Positions 28,568-36,103 of a stretch of 64,000 bases of DNA are shown here, piece after piece. Under the pieces are notes generated by a model that did not search any database, had not been told where the DNA came from, and saw only the letters and a list, made by a program, of their open reading frames with translations. The DNA lies in assembly GCF_018881655.1 (NCBI RefSeq), contig NZ_JACVPX010000001.1:124001-188000 (forward strand), given 5' to 3'. A program made the position numbers and the translations under genes. The stretch's first letter is position 1; every line of letters starts with the position of its first letter. This stretch comes from Polynucleobacter sp. Tro8-14-1. Its GTDB lineage: Bacteria > Pseudomonadota > Gammaproteobacteria > Burkholderiales > Burkholderiaceae.

Positions 28568-30238
28568 ATGTCAACATCAACTAAAGCAGCCCCAATGACC
28601 GCTGAAGAACGCAAAGTTATCTTTGCATCATCTTTAGGTACGGTTTTTGAGTGGTACGACTTTTACTTGTACGGTTCACTTGCGGCAATTATTGCTAAGC
28701 AATTCTTCTCTGGCTTAGATGCTGGCTCTGCCTTCATTTTCGCTTTGTTAGCTTTTGCTGCTGGTTTCATCGTGCGTCCATTTGGCGCGTTGGTGTTTGG
28801 TCGTCTCGGCGATTTGATTGGCCGTAAATACACCTTCTTGGTAACCATCTTATTGATGGGCGGCGCAACTTTCATCGTGGGTATTCTGCCTAACTATGCA
28901 ACTATCGGTGTTGCTGCTCCAGTAATCTTGATCGCATTGCGTATGCTTCAAGGTTTGGCTTTGGGCGGCGAGTACGGTGGTGCTGCTACTTACGTTGCAG
29001 AACACGCTCCTCATGGTCGTCGTGGTGCATACACAGCTTGGATTCAGACAACAGCTACTTTAGGCTTGTTCCTCTCCTTGCTCGTGATTTTGTTCACACG
29101 TGAATTCACTGGTCCAGACTTTGATGTTTGGGGTTGGCGCGTTCCTTTCATCGTTTCTGTTGCATTGTTGGCGGTTTCTGTATGGATTCGTTTGTCCATG
29201 AATGAATCCCCAGCTTTCAAGAAGATGAAAGAAGAAGGCAAATTGTCTAAAGCTCCTTTGACAGAGTCATTTGGTCAATGGAAGAACTTGAAGATTGTGA
29301 TCTTGGCATTGTTTGGTCTGGTTGCAGGTCAAGCGGTGGTTTGGTACACAGGACAGTTCTACGCTTTGTTCTACCTCACACAAGTTTTGAAAGTAGATGC
29401 TAAGACGGCGAACTTGTTGATTGCTGGTTCATTGGTAATCGGCACACCATTCTTTGTGGTCTTCGGTAGCTTGTCTGACAAGATCGGCCGTAAAGTGATC
29501 ATCATGGGCGGTTTGTTATTGGCTGTAATTACTTACATCCCTAACACCCCAGTTTCCGTGTTCAATGCGTTGACACACTTTGCTAACCCAGCGCTGGAAA
29601 AGGCAATGGCAACTTCACCAGCAACCATTACTGCTGATGTGAATGAATGTACATTCCAGTTCAACCCAACGGGTACAGCAAAGTTCACAAGTTCTTGCGA
29701 TATTGCAAAACAAGTGATGGCATCTAACTCTGCTAGCTATAGCACCATTCCTGGCCCTGCAGGTGGTCTAGCAGTTGTGAAGATTGGCGATACAGAAATC
29801 ACTGGTTACACACCAAAAGGTATGGACCCAGCAGATGCTAAAGCTAAAGATGCTGAGTTCAAAAAGCAAATTCGTGATGCATTGAATGCTGCTGGCTACC
29901 CAACTAAAGCTGATCCAGCTGGTATCAACTACGTTGCTGTATTGTTCTTGTTGGTGTACTTAGTACTCTTGGTAACCATGGTTTATGGCCCAATTGCTGC
30001 GATGTTAGTGGAGATGTTCCCAACTCGCATTCGTTACACCTCTATGTCCTTGCCATACCATATTGGTAACGGTTGGTTCGGCGGCTTATTGCCAACGATC
30101 TCCTTCGCCTTGGTAGCGCAAAACGGTAACATTTACTACGGTCTCTGGTATCCGATCATCATCGCTGCGATGACATTGGTAATCGGTACGTTGTTCATAC
30201 GTGAAACTAAAGATGTAGATATCTACGCACGCGACTAA
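28568..30238 (+). CDS. MFS transporter, metabolite:H+ symporter (MHS) type, with large loop insert
   Basis: 556-residue major facilitator. The start GTVFEWYDFYLYG is the MHS-family helix 1; GRLGDLIGRKYTF is the loop 2-3 motif; GGEYGGAATYVAEHAP is MHS-typical. Helix 8 ends about residue 325, and helix 9 starts about 453 (YVAVLFLLVYLVLL). The roughly 125 residues between are hydrophilic, with two cysteines, and most likely periplasmic; standard MHS proteins are about 430 residues and lack this. Substrate unknown, probably an organic acid or osmolyte. GGAG precedes the ATG by 8 nt. A strong terminator follows. Confidence 0.87.
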   Translation: MSTSTKAAPMTAEERKVIFASSLGTVFEWYDFYLYGSLAAIIAKQFFSGLDAGSAFIFALLAFAAGFIVRPFGALVFGRLGDLIGRKYTFLVTILLMGGATFIVGILPNYATIGVAAPVILIALRMLQGLALGGEYGGAATYVAEHAPHGRRGAYTAWIQTTATLGLFLSLLVILFTREFTGPDFDVWGWRVPFIVSVALLAVSVWIRLSMNESPAFKKMKEEGKLSKAPLTESFGQWKNLKIVILALFGLVAGQAVVWYTGQFYALFYLTQVLKVDAKTANLLIAGSLVIGTPFFVVFGSLSDKIGRKVIIMGGLLLAVITYIPNTPVSVFNALTHFANPALEKAMATSPATITADVNECTFQFNPTGTAKFTSSCDIAKQVMASNSASYSTIPGPAGGLAVVKIGDTEITGYTPKGMDPADAKAKDAEFKKQIRDALNAAGYPTKADPAGINYVAVLFLLVYLVLLVTMVYGPIAAMLVEMFPTRIRYTSMSLPYHIGNGWFGGLLPTISFALVAQNGNIYYGLWYPIIIAAMTLVIGTLFIRETKDVDIYARD

Positions 30239-30278
30239 GCGGATTGACTAAGATTCTTTAGTCTGCATCAAATAAGAA

Positions 30279-30306
30279 ACCCGATCAGAAATGGTCGGGT
30301 TTTTTT
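30279..30306 (+). terminator. Rho-independent terminator after the MHS gene
   Basis: ACCCGATC (30279-30286), 6-nt loop, GGTCGGGT (30293-30300), then seven T. One G-T pair in the stem. It ends 40 bp after the MHS stop and also borders the stop of the convergent MOSC gene. Confidence 0.85.
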
Positions 30307-30916
30307 ATTCCCACAAATCTTTTTGATTGCGATTATTTAAGAGTTTTTGATTTTGCTGGGCGATAGAAGTTTCTCTTGCCCCAGGGATTAAAGTAATTTC
30401 GGCACCAGCCACAAGAACTCCAGTTTTGATAACGCGTAAATACCAACCACTAAAGCCGGACTGCAGCATTGCTTTGCTTGCACCCTTGTAAGCAACAGCA
30501 GCGTTGAATTTGAAACAGGGTTCGCGGAGTTTGACGACAGCAAATTCAAGTTCGCCAATAACCAATTTATCCCCAACAAACACTGCTGTTTCTAGTAGGC
30601 CTTCGATTGTGAAGTTCTCGCCGATAGCACCATGTTGTAAATCAACCGGCTGCTTGGTTTCTCGAGTGAGCAGTTCATTCCAGAAGATGTAATGCTCTGC
30701 TGGATAAACATAAATGGCTTTTTCAATTCCGCCATGTACCGATAGGTCAGCTTGTTCATCGCCTTTAATGCCTAGTGGAGTAATTTTAACTGGAGCAGGA
30801 TTTTCTGAATCACTTACCACCTGCTTGCGAATAGCTGAAGCAACTGATTTGTAATTAGGATGGTGATTGCCAAATAAAGGAGCTACCTTACCGGCGGAGA
30901 TGGAAAGAAGTTTCAT
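30305..30916 (-). CDS. MOSC-domain protein (YiiM-like)
   Basis: 203-residue MOSC-domain protein. Conserved elements: GIKGDEQADLSVHGGIEKAIYVYPAEHY, GENFTIEGL, GDKLVIGELEFAVVKLREPCFKF with the conserved Cys that binds the molybdenum cofactor sulfur, and a helical 3-alpha tail. YiiM-type proteins reduce N-hydroxylated compounds. No molybdenum cofactor genes are adjacent, although moaC is at 54154-54633. Its stop touches the terminator of the convergent MHS gene. Confidence 0.85.
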   Translation of the reverse strand: MKLLSISAGKVAPLFGNHHPNYKSVASAIRKQVVSDSENPAPVKITPLGIKGDEQADLSVHGGIEKAIYVYPAEHYIFWNELLTRETKQPVDLQHGAIGENFTIEGLLETAVFVGDKLVIGELEFAVVKLREPCFKFNAAVAYKGASKAMLQSGFSGWYLRVIKTGVLVAGAEITLIPGARETSIAQQNQKLLNNRNQKDLWE

Positions 30917-30946
30917 GAAGTAAAGAGGGTGATTAAAAGATGTTTA

Positions 30947-31270
30947 TTAGTAGCGACAGCGCGCATCACTCTTGTACTTAGTGAAGTACACAATAAGGTC
31001 TGCCTCGGATTTGTATTGGGTGTAGTAAATCACGGCACGGGCATCGCTTTTGTATTTCGTATAGAACCAAACGCCCGGCTCGTTATCGCTGGAGTATTGG
31101 GTGTCATACACAATGCAGTTCGCCTCAGACTGGTACTTGGTGACAAAGACCTTGGCATTGGCCTCTGATGGGTAATTGGTAATGAAGACTTGAGCTGCAG
31201 AAGCGATCGTAGGGATGCAGCTACTCAAGAGCAAAAAGCTGAGTAGGCGCAAGAGAAATGAATTCATCAT
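30947..31270 (-). CDS. DUF6150-like secreted protein with six short repeats
   Basis: 107 residues. A signal peptide ends near TIASAA. The whole mature part is six copies of a 12-14 residue unit of form V/I-F/Y-x-T-x-Y-x-S-E/D-A, for example VFVTKYQSEANC and VYFTKYKSDARC; the third unit is altered (YSSDNEP). This pattern matches proteins annotated DUF6150, function unknown. Alternating hydrophobic/polar residues suggest a short-strand beta repeat. No clear ribosome site; two ATGs occur in tandem at the start. Confidence 0.65.
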   Translation of the reverse strand: MMNSFLLRLLSFLLLSSCIPTIASAAQVFITNYPSEANAKVFVTKYQSEANCIVYDTQYSSDNEPGVWFYTKYKSDARAVIYYTQYKSEADLIVYFTKYKSDARCRY

Positions 31271-31327
31271 TTGGGAATATTACGCTTTCTACTTTTTAGG
31301 TGTTCATCTGGCTGATATGATCACAGG

Positions 31328-31759
31328 ATGAATTCCTCTCAAAAGAAATCTTTTTTTATATTGAGCCAATTGGTCTTGGTATTTCTTTGTGCCATAGCGA
31401 GTTCAAGCATTTACGCTAAGTGGGATGAGGAGCGCGACATGACTACCAATGGCAAAGAGGAGTTGGTCTACTATTTCAAGACTAATGAGCAGGGTCAAAA
31501 GCTGGTCTTAGATAAATATGTAAAGCGCCTTATTTTTATACGTCCTGATAAATTTTATAAGCGCTCAATCAAGCAAATTAAGATTGATGGGGTGGTGGTA
31601 GACGTCAATAGCGACCCTTTTTCGCATTACCCTGAACAAACCGCGATTGTTTTTGAGAACAAGGATGAGGTCCTGAAAAAGCTCTTTTTGGCCAAGAAAA
31701 TCGAATTTAATGTCCTTTATGGCCGAGATGAGGCTGTCAGCACCTTTCAGATCAAATAG
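31328..31759 (+). CDS. Hypothetical secreted or membrane-anchored protein
   Basis: 143 residues. An N-terminal hydrophobic segment (residues about 9-30) ends near SIYAK and looks like a signal peptide. The remainder is polar with several Lys/Arg and aromatic residues (YVKRLIFIRPDKFYKRSIK) and no cysteine. I do not recognise a family. It sits between the DUF6150 gene and the tRNA-Met insertion site, in core rather than element sequence. Confidence 0.6.
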   Translation: MNSSQKKSFFILSQLVLVFLCAIASSSIYAKWDEERDMTTNGKEELVYYFKTNEQGQKLVLDKYVKRLIFIRPDKFYKRSIKQIKIDGVVVDVNSDPFSHYPEQTAIVFENKDEVLKKLFLAKKIEFNVLYGRDEAVSTFQIK

Positions 31760-31837
31760 GGATTTGAGCACCTCCAGCGGCCATAGGGTTGGATTGGTTT
31801 AGACAGATGCATTCCGATCATTTACAATAACGAGTTC

Positions 31838-31914
31838 GGCGAATTAGCTCAGCTGGTTAGAGCGACGGAATCATAATCCGCAGGTCCGGGGTTCAAATCC
31901 CTGATTCGCCACCA
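31838..31914 (+). tRNA. tRNA-Met(CAU), elongator type; integration site
   Basis: 77 nt including encoded CCA. Acceptor GGCGAAT pairs with ATTCGCC; D-arm GCTC/GAGC; anticodon loop ATCATAA gives CAU; T-loop TTCAAAT. G1-C72 pairing argues against initiator tRNA; a lysidine tRNA-Ile2 cannot be fully excluded. Position 27-43 is an A-C mismatch. From nucleotide 32 to the end the gene is identical to the repeat at 40937-40982, so its 3' half is the product of element integration. Confidence 0.92.
31869..31914 (+). repeat. attL of element A (46-bp direct repeat, within tRNA-Met)
   Basis: Identical over 46 bp to 40937-40982. Starts at tRNA nucleotide 32, the first base of the anticodon loop, and ends at CCA; bases on both sides differ. 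Confidence 0.93.
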
Positions 31915-31931
31915 GAATTATGTTGTAAATC

Positions 31932-31966
31932 AAAGACTTAGAGCCAAAAACTCTAAGTCTTTTTTT
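31932..31966 (+). terminator. Element-borne terminator for tRNA-Met
   Basis: AAAGACTTAGAG (31932-31943), loop CCAAAAA, CTCTAAGTCTTT (31951-31962), then T-run. 12-bp perfect stem, 18 bp after the tRNA. It lies inside element A, so it replaces the native terminator at 46391. Confidence 0.88.
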
Positions 31967-31975
31967 CTTGCTTTT

Positions 31976-31996
31976 CATTACACACCCATTACACAC
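31976..31996 (+). repeat. Left arm-site repeats of element A (2x CATTACACAC)
   Basis: Two direct copies at 31976-31985 and 31987-31996. The same sequence occurs in the same orientation near the right end (40870-40891). Paired short repeats at both ends of an element are typical of integrase arm-type binding sites. Confidence 0.6.
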
Positions 31997-32051
31997 TTTT
32001 TGACTAAAAACCGTACAGGGTATATGCTGTATGGGCTGGACGGCTATTAAA

Positions 32052-32067
32052 GTATTACTTAAGTAAC
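32052..32067. promoter_or_regulatory. Element A palindrome, copy 1 (before integrase)
   Basis: GTATTACTTAAGTAAC, core TTACTTAAGTAA fully palindromic. 33 bp before the integrase ATG. Related copies at 36039, 37712, 40772 and 40825. Confidence 0.5.
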
Positions 32068-32100
32068 CCTTTTTCCACCCATTTATCCCTTATACGCACA

Positions 32101-33513
32101 ATGGTAGAACGCAAAGCTACAAGCAAAAGCATCATAGACGGCGAGTTGCTGGTGGTATTGCGTGAAAGAAGTAGCGTGTATCAGTGTCACTACAAGATAG
32201 ATGGGAAGTGGCAGAGAACCAGTACAAAGCAAAGAGATATTAAAAAAGCGCAAGAAGTAGCTAAAGACATATACAAAGAAGCGCACTGGAAAAAGAAAAA
32301 CCAAGTAGCACCCATCACACGCTACTTTAGAGATGTAGCTAAAACGGTTGTAAAGAGGCTACAAGACGCTTTAGACAGCAAAGAGGGTAAAGCTGTGTAC
32401 AAGGACTACATCACAGCTATAAACCGCTATCTCGTCCCTGCGTTAGGAAAATACTATGTAGATAGTATTGACTACAAAGCATTTGCGCATTTTGAAGAGG
32501 TGCGTAAAAAGAAGATGAAGGGTAAGGACGCAACCAAAAGTACCCAGTTAACGCATAACGCCGCACTTAACAAAGTATTTGATGAAGCTATATACAGAGG
32601 CTATATGGTTGAATCAAACAGACTTGTGCTGAAAGCAAAAGGTAAATCAAGTGAGAGGCGCGTGGAGTTTAGCGTAGAAGAAGTTAAAGCTATGCGTAGC
32701 AATTTTGATGCGTGGATTGAAAAGGGTAGGGTTGATACAAGAGAGTTAAGGGCGCTACTAAAAGATTATGTAGAGGTGTTATTAGATACAGGCGCAAGGG
32801 CTGGTAAAGAAGTGCTGGATTTGAAGTGGGTACATATAGAAATACAAGACGATCCTCAAATTACAAATACAGGTGAGATTGAACCGCCTGATGATGTTGA
32901 TGACAGGGGTTATGAAAAGCAAGAATGGAGGCGCAACCGTACAGCGTATATAAAAATACTAACTGGTAAAACCTCAAAAAAGAATGGTGCTTTAGTTGGA
33001 AGGTTAGCTATTGGTAACTTAGCTACTGTACAAGCGTTTGAAAGAATAGCGCAACGCAATTATGGGATGTCGCTACAAGAAGTAATAGATAAGCATCCGC
33101 AAGACGCTGTATTCAGATATAAAGAATATCAAAGCAAGCGTAACAATAAAATCAATACACCTATTAAGTTGTTACCCCCAACAGATTTAGTGAAATTGTT
33201 TAGACAGTATTTGGAAGAACATAACTTATACATTGACCCTGTTACTGGTAAAGGTCGTCCTCCTTACTGCTTAAGACACACCTACGCAACTATTAAGTTA
33301 TTACACGACAACATCCCACCATCCATCATTGTTAAACAGATGGGTACATCGCTGGGTATGTTGGAAAAACATTACGATCACATCAACACCATTAAAGCCG
33401 CCCACCATTTGCGTGATGATGAAAGCAGACAGTTGATACGGGCTGGCGGTAAGGTGAATGAAAAGTATGAGTACAGAGAGGTAAAGCGTAGTAAGAATAA
33501 AAAAGTATCTTAG
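32101..33513 (+). CDS. Tyrosine-type integrase of element A
   Basis: 470-residue site-specific recombinase located 186 bp from the tRNA and reading away from it. Catalytic residues: Arg in LLDTGARAGKEVLDLKW, Lys in LTGKTSKKNG, the R-H box PYCLRHTYATI (Tyr in place of the usual first His), and the nucleophile in MGTSLGMLEKHYDHIN. The N-terminal 90 residues are a basic arm/SAM-like region. There is a roughly 60-residue acidic insertion in the catalytic domain (EIEPPDDVDDRG). It would integrate at the tRNA anticodon loop. No clear Shine-Dalgarno before the ATG. Confidence 0.9.
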   Translation: MVERKATSKSIIDGELLVVLRERSSVYQCHYKIDGKWQRTSTKQRDIKKAQEVAKDIYKEAHWKKKNQVAPITRYFRDVAKTVVKRLQDALDSKEGKAVYKDYITAINRYLVPALGKYYVDSIDYKAFAHFEEVRKKKMKGKDATKSTQLTHNAALNKVFDEAIYRGYMVESNRLVLKAKGKSSERRVEFSVEEVKAMRSNFDAWIEKGRVDTRELRALLKDYVEVLLDTGARAGKEVLDLKWVHIEIQDDPQITNTGEIEPPDDVDDRGYEKQEWRRNRTAYIKILTGKTSKKNGALVGRLAIGNLATVQAFERIAQRNYGMSLQEVIDKHPQDAVFRYKEYQSKRNNKINTPIKLLPPTDLVKLFRQYLEEHNLYIDPVTGKGRPPYCLRHTYATIKLLHDNIPPSIIVKQMGTSLGMLEKHYDHINTIKAAHHLRDDESRQLIRAGGKVNEKYEYREVKRSKNKKVS

Positions 33514-33824
33514 CTATGCCTCTCGTCCCCACATTCACAAAAATAAAAATACATATAAAAACCACCAAAAACCCACGCTTTTTGCGTCAAATCACACAAT
33601 TTCCGTAATAAGAGTTATTAAGAATTAGAGGTGGGGTGTTAGATTAAAACTGGTGGGGGTTAGGTTCTCCACACACGCAAAAAACTGCGCACTAAATTTT
33701 TGGATGAGTAGCTTTGAAAATTTGTTACTCTGCTTTTTTGTAACTTATATTAATAACTAATAATATTTTTATAGATATTAATGTAGTATATATATAAATG
33801 TTAGGGCTAATTGAGAATATAGAT
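33514..33824. other. 311-bp intergenic stretch with G-rich repeat and small dyads
   Basis: No gene. Contains GGTGGGGGTTAGGTT at 33652-33666, which recurs at 34632 and inverted at 34671; TAATAA-GAG-TTATTA at 33606-33620; and GTTAC/GTAAC inverted copies at 33723-33743. The last 80 bp are very AT-rich and probably hold the promoter of the next gene. Confidence 0.4.
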
Positions 33825-34478
33825 ATGAATAAAATTTTATTTGTTATGTTGCTAACTTTGGTATCGGCATCGAGCAATGCAGATGTTGTAGCTATAGGAA
33901 AATTAGACAATGGTTGGACTGTGAAGCTTACAGATGAACAATGCTTAAGAGATCCTACGCCTTTTGTTAAGAGAGCATATCTACTTTCTTATGGCAAACA
34001 AACAGCAGATGGTTGTTATGTAAATATGTTTATAGAAAATCAAAATTTTCCTAATGTAAGTGTTAAATGGAATGGTGGTGTAGAGGCAAATTACGATAGA
34101 GCATTTTTTGAATTTCACAAAAAAATCAATCCGCCAATTCTTAATGATGAAAATATACTATTTCTAAATAAAACACAGAGTAATAATATCTACGTAGAAA
34201 AAAATACAATTAAGAAAAATGGAGATTTACTAACTTTTACAGAATTAAGAGATGACTTTAAACCAAGTAAGGATGGAGTTCGTTCATCACGTTGGTATAC
34301 AACAATAAATTGCCGAACAAATCAATTTAAATTTGACAAGGCAACTGTTTATTATGAGCAGATGGGTAAAGGCGGTATTGTAGGAAAAGAATTTGTTGAA
34401 ATAAAATTTCCTTTTACACCAATTCTCCCAAATTTTGCTGACATACAGTTAATGACAAAATTTTGCCAGATTAACTAA
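33825..34478 (+). CDS. Secreted surface-adhesin-E-like protein
   Basis: 217 residues from the ATG at 33825 (MNKILFVM), which directly starts a signal peptide ending near SSNADV; an upstream in-frame ATG at 33798 would spoil it. The C-terminal half has RSSRWYTTINCRTNQFKFD then KATVYYEQMGKGGIVG, a pattern seen in the surface-adhesin E (Adhesin_E) domain, where two Cys form a disulfide. AT-rich coding like the rest of element A. It is cargo: nothing links it to transfer. Family assignment is by eye. Confidence 0.6.
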   Translation: MNKILFVMLLTLVSASSNADVVAIGKLDNGWTVKLTDEQCLRDPTPFVKRAYLLSYGKQTADGCYVNMFIENQNFPNVSVKWNGGVEANYDRAFFEFHKKINPPILNDENILFLNKTQSNNIYVEKNTIKKNGDLLTFTELRDDFKPSKDGVRSSRWYTTINCRTNQFKFDKATVYYEQMGKGGIVGKEFVEIKFPFTPILPNFADIQLMTKFCQIN

Positions 34479-34481
34479 TTA

Positions 34482-34709
34482 TTATTTTTGCACTAATTGC
34501 TGTGCATTAGCTACTGTCTGCCTATCCTTCTCAGCCTTATAAGCCTTCTTAGCCGTGTCAACATTACGCTTCAAATTAGCTACACGGGATTGTTGGGGGT
34601 TGAGGGGCTTGATAGGCTTAATGGGTTTGATAGTGGGGGTTAAGTTAAATTCACAAAAGCGCATAAAGTATTTAACCTGACCCCCACTATACGTAAGTAT
34701 TACCCTCAT
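34482..34709 (-). CDS. Small coiled-coil protein, third gene of the DUF6641 mini-operon
   Basis: 75 residues. The N-terminal part has a Pro-Lys-Ile repeat (PTIKPIKPIKPLNP), followed by a charged helix rich in Lys, Ala, Gln (VANLKRNVDTAKKAYKAEKD). Its ATG overlaps the stop of the 47-codon gene as ATGA, which supports expression; an internal ATG 16 codons in (MRFCEF) is a possible start. Function unknown. The first part coincides with an 18-bp inverted repeat, so DNA structure may matter there too. Confidence 0.5.
   Translation of the reverse strand: MRVILTYSGGQVKYFMRFCEFNLTPTIKPIKPIKPLNPQQSRVANLKRNVDTAKKAYKAEKDRQTVANAQQLVQK
34632..34688. repeat. 18-bp G-rich inverted repeat
   Basis: AGTGGGGGTTAAGTTAAA (34632-34649) pairs with TTTAACCTGACCCCCACT (34671-34688) at 16 of 18 positions across 21 nt. 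A third copy of the GTGGGGGTTARGTT core is at 33653-33666. Confidence 0.6.
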
Positions 34710-34849
34710 ACTTCCGTATAGTTCAGCACATTACCCACACCATACATATGTTCCCCTAACTGCTTTGCTGTGTAAGCATTTTCAGCATACACAATGGTGT
34801 CAGCTGTTTGTAGTTGGTTTATGCGTACCCATAGCCTATACTGTTTCAT
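34706..34849 (-). CDS. 47-residue small protein, second gene of the DUF6641 mini-operon
   Basis: Short frame starting MKQYRLWVRINQLQTADTI and ending GNVLNYTEV. Both ends overlap neighbours by ATGA: its start with the DUF6641 stop (34846-34849) and its stop with the next start (34706-34709). This double coupling is strong evidence that it is translated. The sequence alternates hydrophobic and polar residues like a small beta-alpha-beta fold. Function unknown. Confidence 0.65.
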   Translation of the reverse strand: MKQYRLWVRINQLQTADTIVYAENAYTAKQLGEHMYGVGNVLNYTEV

Positions 34850-35292
34850 TTACCAAAGCCCTCTCTTGTAGCTGTACTTACTTCAGCAATAGCTTCATCC
34901 AGCGCACCATTCAGCACATCAGTCTTTAATGCTTTCAATGTACTAATCAATTCCTCACCACTGTTAAGTTCAATACAGTTAGCTTTAGTTTTCTTGTTTA
35001 GCGTAAGTGTTTTAGCACCGTACTTGATAGCTAGATTGATTTTTCCGCTATCGCTAATCCAAAACCATTCCTTTACACGCTTAACAGTTTCAACAGTCAT
35101 CTTTTCACCTGTTTGCTTATTTGTATAAGTCTTTAAGCGTTTAGGTGCGTAAGCATTACCAGCTTGCTTAGCTTCGCATAGTTCAATCTGTTCGTGTAGC
35201 TTAGCTACTAACTTATTGCGTCTATGTACTACAGGGCTGACAGTTTGATGACGCTTACTTACTACTAATTTCAAGTTATTCAATGTACTCAT
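34846..35292 (-). CDS. DUF6641-family protein
   Basis: 148 residues from the ATG at 35290-35292, with AAGGAG 6 nt upstream (complement of 35299-35304); the frame remains open to 35397 but without a comparable site. It matches my recollection of the DUF6641 family: MSTLNNLKLVVSKRH start, HRRNKLVAKLHEQI, KRVKEWFWISDSGKINLAIKYG and a C-terminal acidic helix. The family recurs on integrative elements and plasmids; function unknown. First gene of a coupled three-gene unit. Confidence 0.75.
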   Translation of the reverse strand: MSTLNNLKLVVSKRHQTVSPVVHRRNKLVAKLHEQIELCEAKQAGNAYAPKRLKTYTNKQTGEKMTVETVKRVKEWFWISDSGKINLAIKYGAKTLTLNKKTKANCIELNSGEELISTLKALKTDVLNGALDEAIAEVSTATREGFGK

Positions 35293-35436
35293 TACTAACT
35301 CCTTATGTGTTGTATGAGTAATAACTTTAGTTTCAGCAATACGGCTTGGACAACCTGATTTTTCCAGTCTTTTCTCAGCAGAATGTAATAAATCCACAAA
35401 TAGTCACTCTTTTATTTGGTTCTGCTAAATATCTTT

Positions 35437-35961
35437 ATGAAAGCAACAGCAGAAACAATAAGAAATTTTTTAGATAAGCAATCACAGCACATCACGCACT
35501 ACTTAGTAGCGCATAGTCATTACTTTGCTTATCACAAAGACGCTGTAAGCATTGAAAGAATGACATTTAACTTACGCAAAGACTTTAGGCACGCAAGAAA
35601 CTGTTTTAACAAAGAACTTTATGGCAACGGCGCAAGACGCAAACCACTCTTACTACAACCATTACTCATCCCAACAATAGAAGGCACGAAAGAATTAGCA
35701 AACCCACAAATCTCCATCCACTACAACATTTACTTAGGCAACTTACCAAAAATACTAACAACAGAAGATATAAAAACATTATGGGCATATTGCTGGGTGA
35801 ACAAAGCACAGCAAAAGAATGACATATACATCACAGAACCGTTAGATAACACTCAACCACACCTATTACATTACGGCACTAAAGAGGCACAGTTTGGAAA
35901 CCTTAGCTGTTGGGATTTTGAAAATACACAAATCCCCTACAGCGCACTAAACATTGACTGA
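35437..35961 (+). CDS. Hypothetical protein, possibly replication-related
   Basis: 174 residues from the ATG at 35437. Features: MTFNLRKDFRHARNCFNKEL near residue 45, a strand SIHYNIYLGNLP near 105, and DIYITEPLD and LLHYGTKEA further on. The general layout (basic helix, then His-containing strand, then a lone Tyr) recalls Rep-like proteins of small elements such as YagK/inovirus Gp2, but a proper HUH motif is not visible and I do not assign it. Divergent from the DUF6641 unit with 144 bp between starts. Confidence 0.5.
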   Translation: MKATAETIRNFLDKQSQHITHYLVAHSHYFAYHKDAVSIERMTFNLRKDFRHARNCFNKELYGNGARRKPLLLQPLLIPTIEGTKELANPQISIHYNIYLGNLPKILTTEDIKTLWAYCWVNKAQQKNDIYITEPLDNTQPHLLHYGTKEAQFGNLSCWDFENTQIPYSALNID

Positions 35962-36038
35962 AGTTGTGTTTAGGTAGTTATGGACTAAGCATTGGACACA
36001 ATGCTTAGTTATATGACTATTGGTTGAAATAATGAAAG

Positions 36039-36056
36039 TCTTACTTGAGTAATACT
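36039..36056. promoter_or_regulatory. Element A palindrome, copy 2
   Basis: GTCTTACTTGAGTAATAC, 47 bp before the 191-residue unknown gene. One mismatch to the TTACTTAAGTAA core. Confidence 0.5.
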
Positions 36057-36103
36057 TGAAATACTGATAGCCTGAATAGAGATCAAGTAAATGGACGAAC
36101 GAT

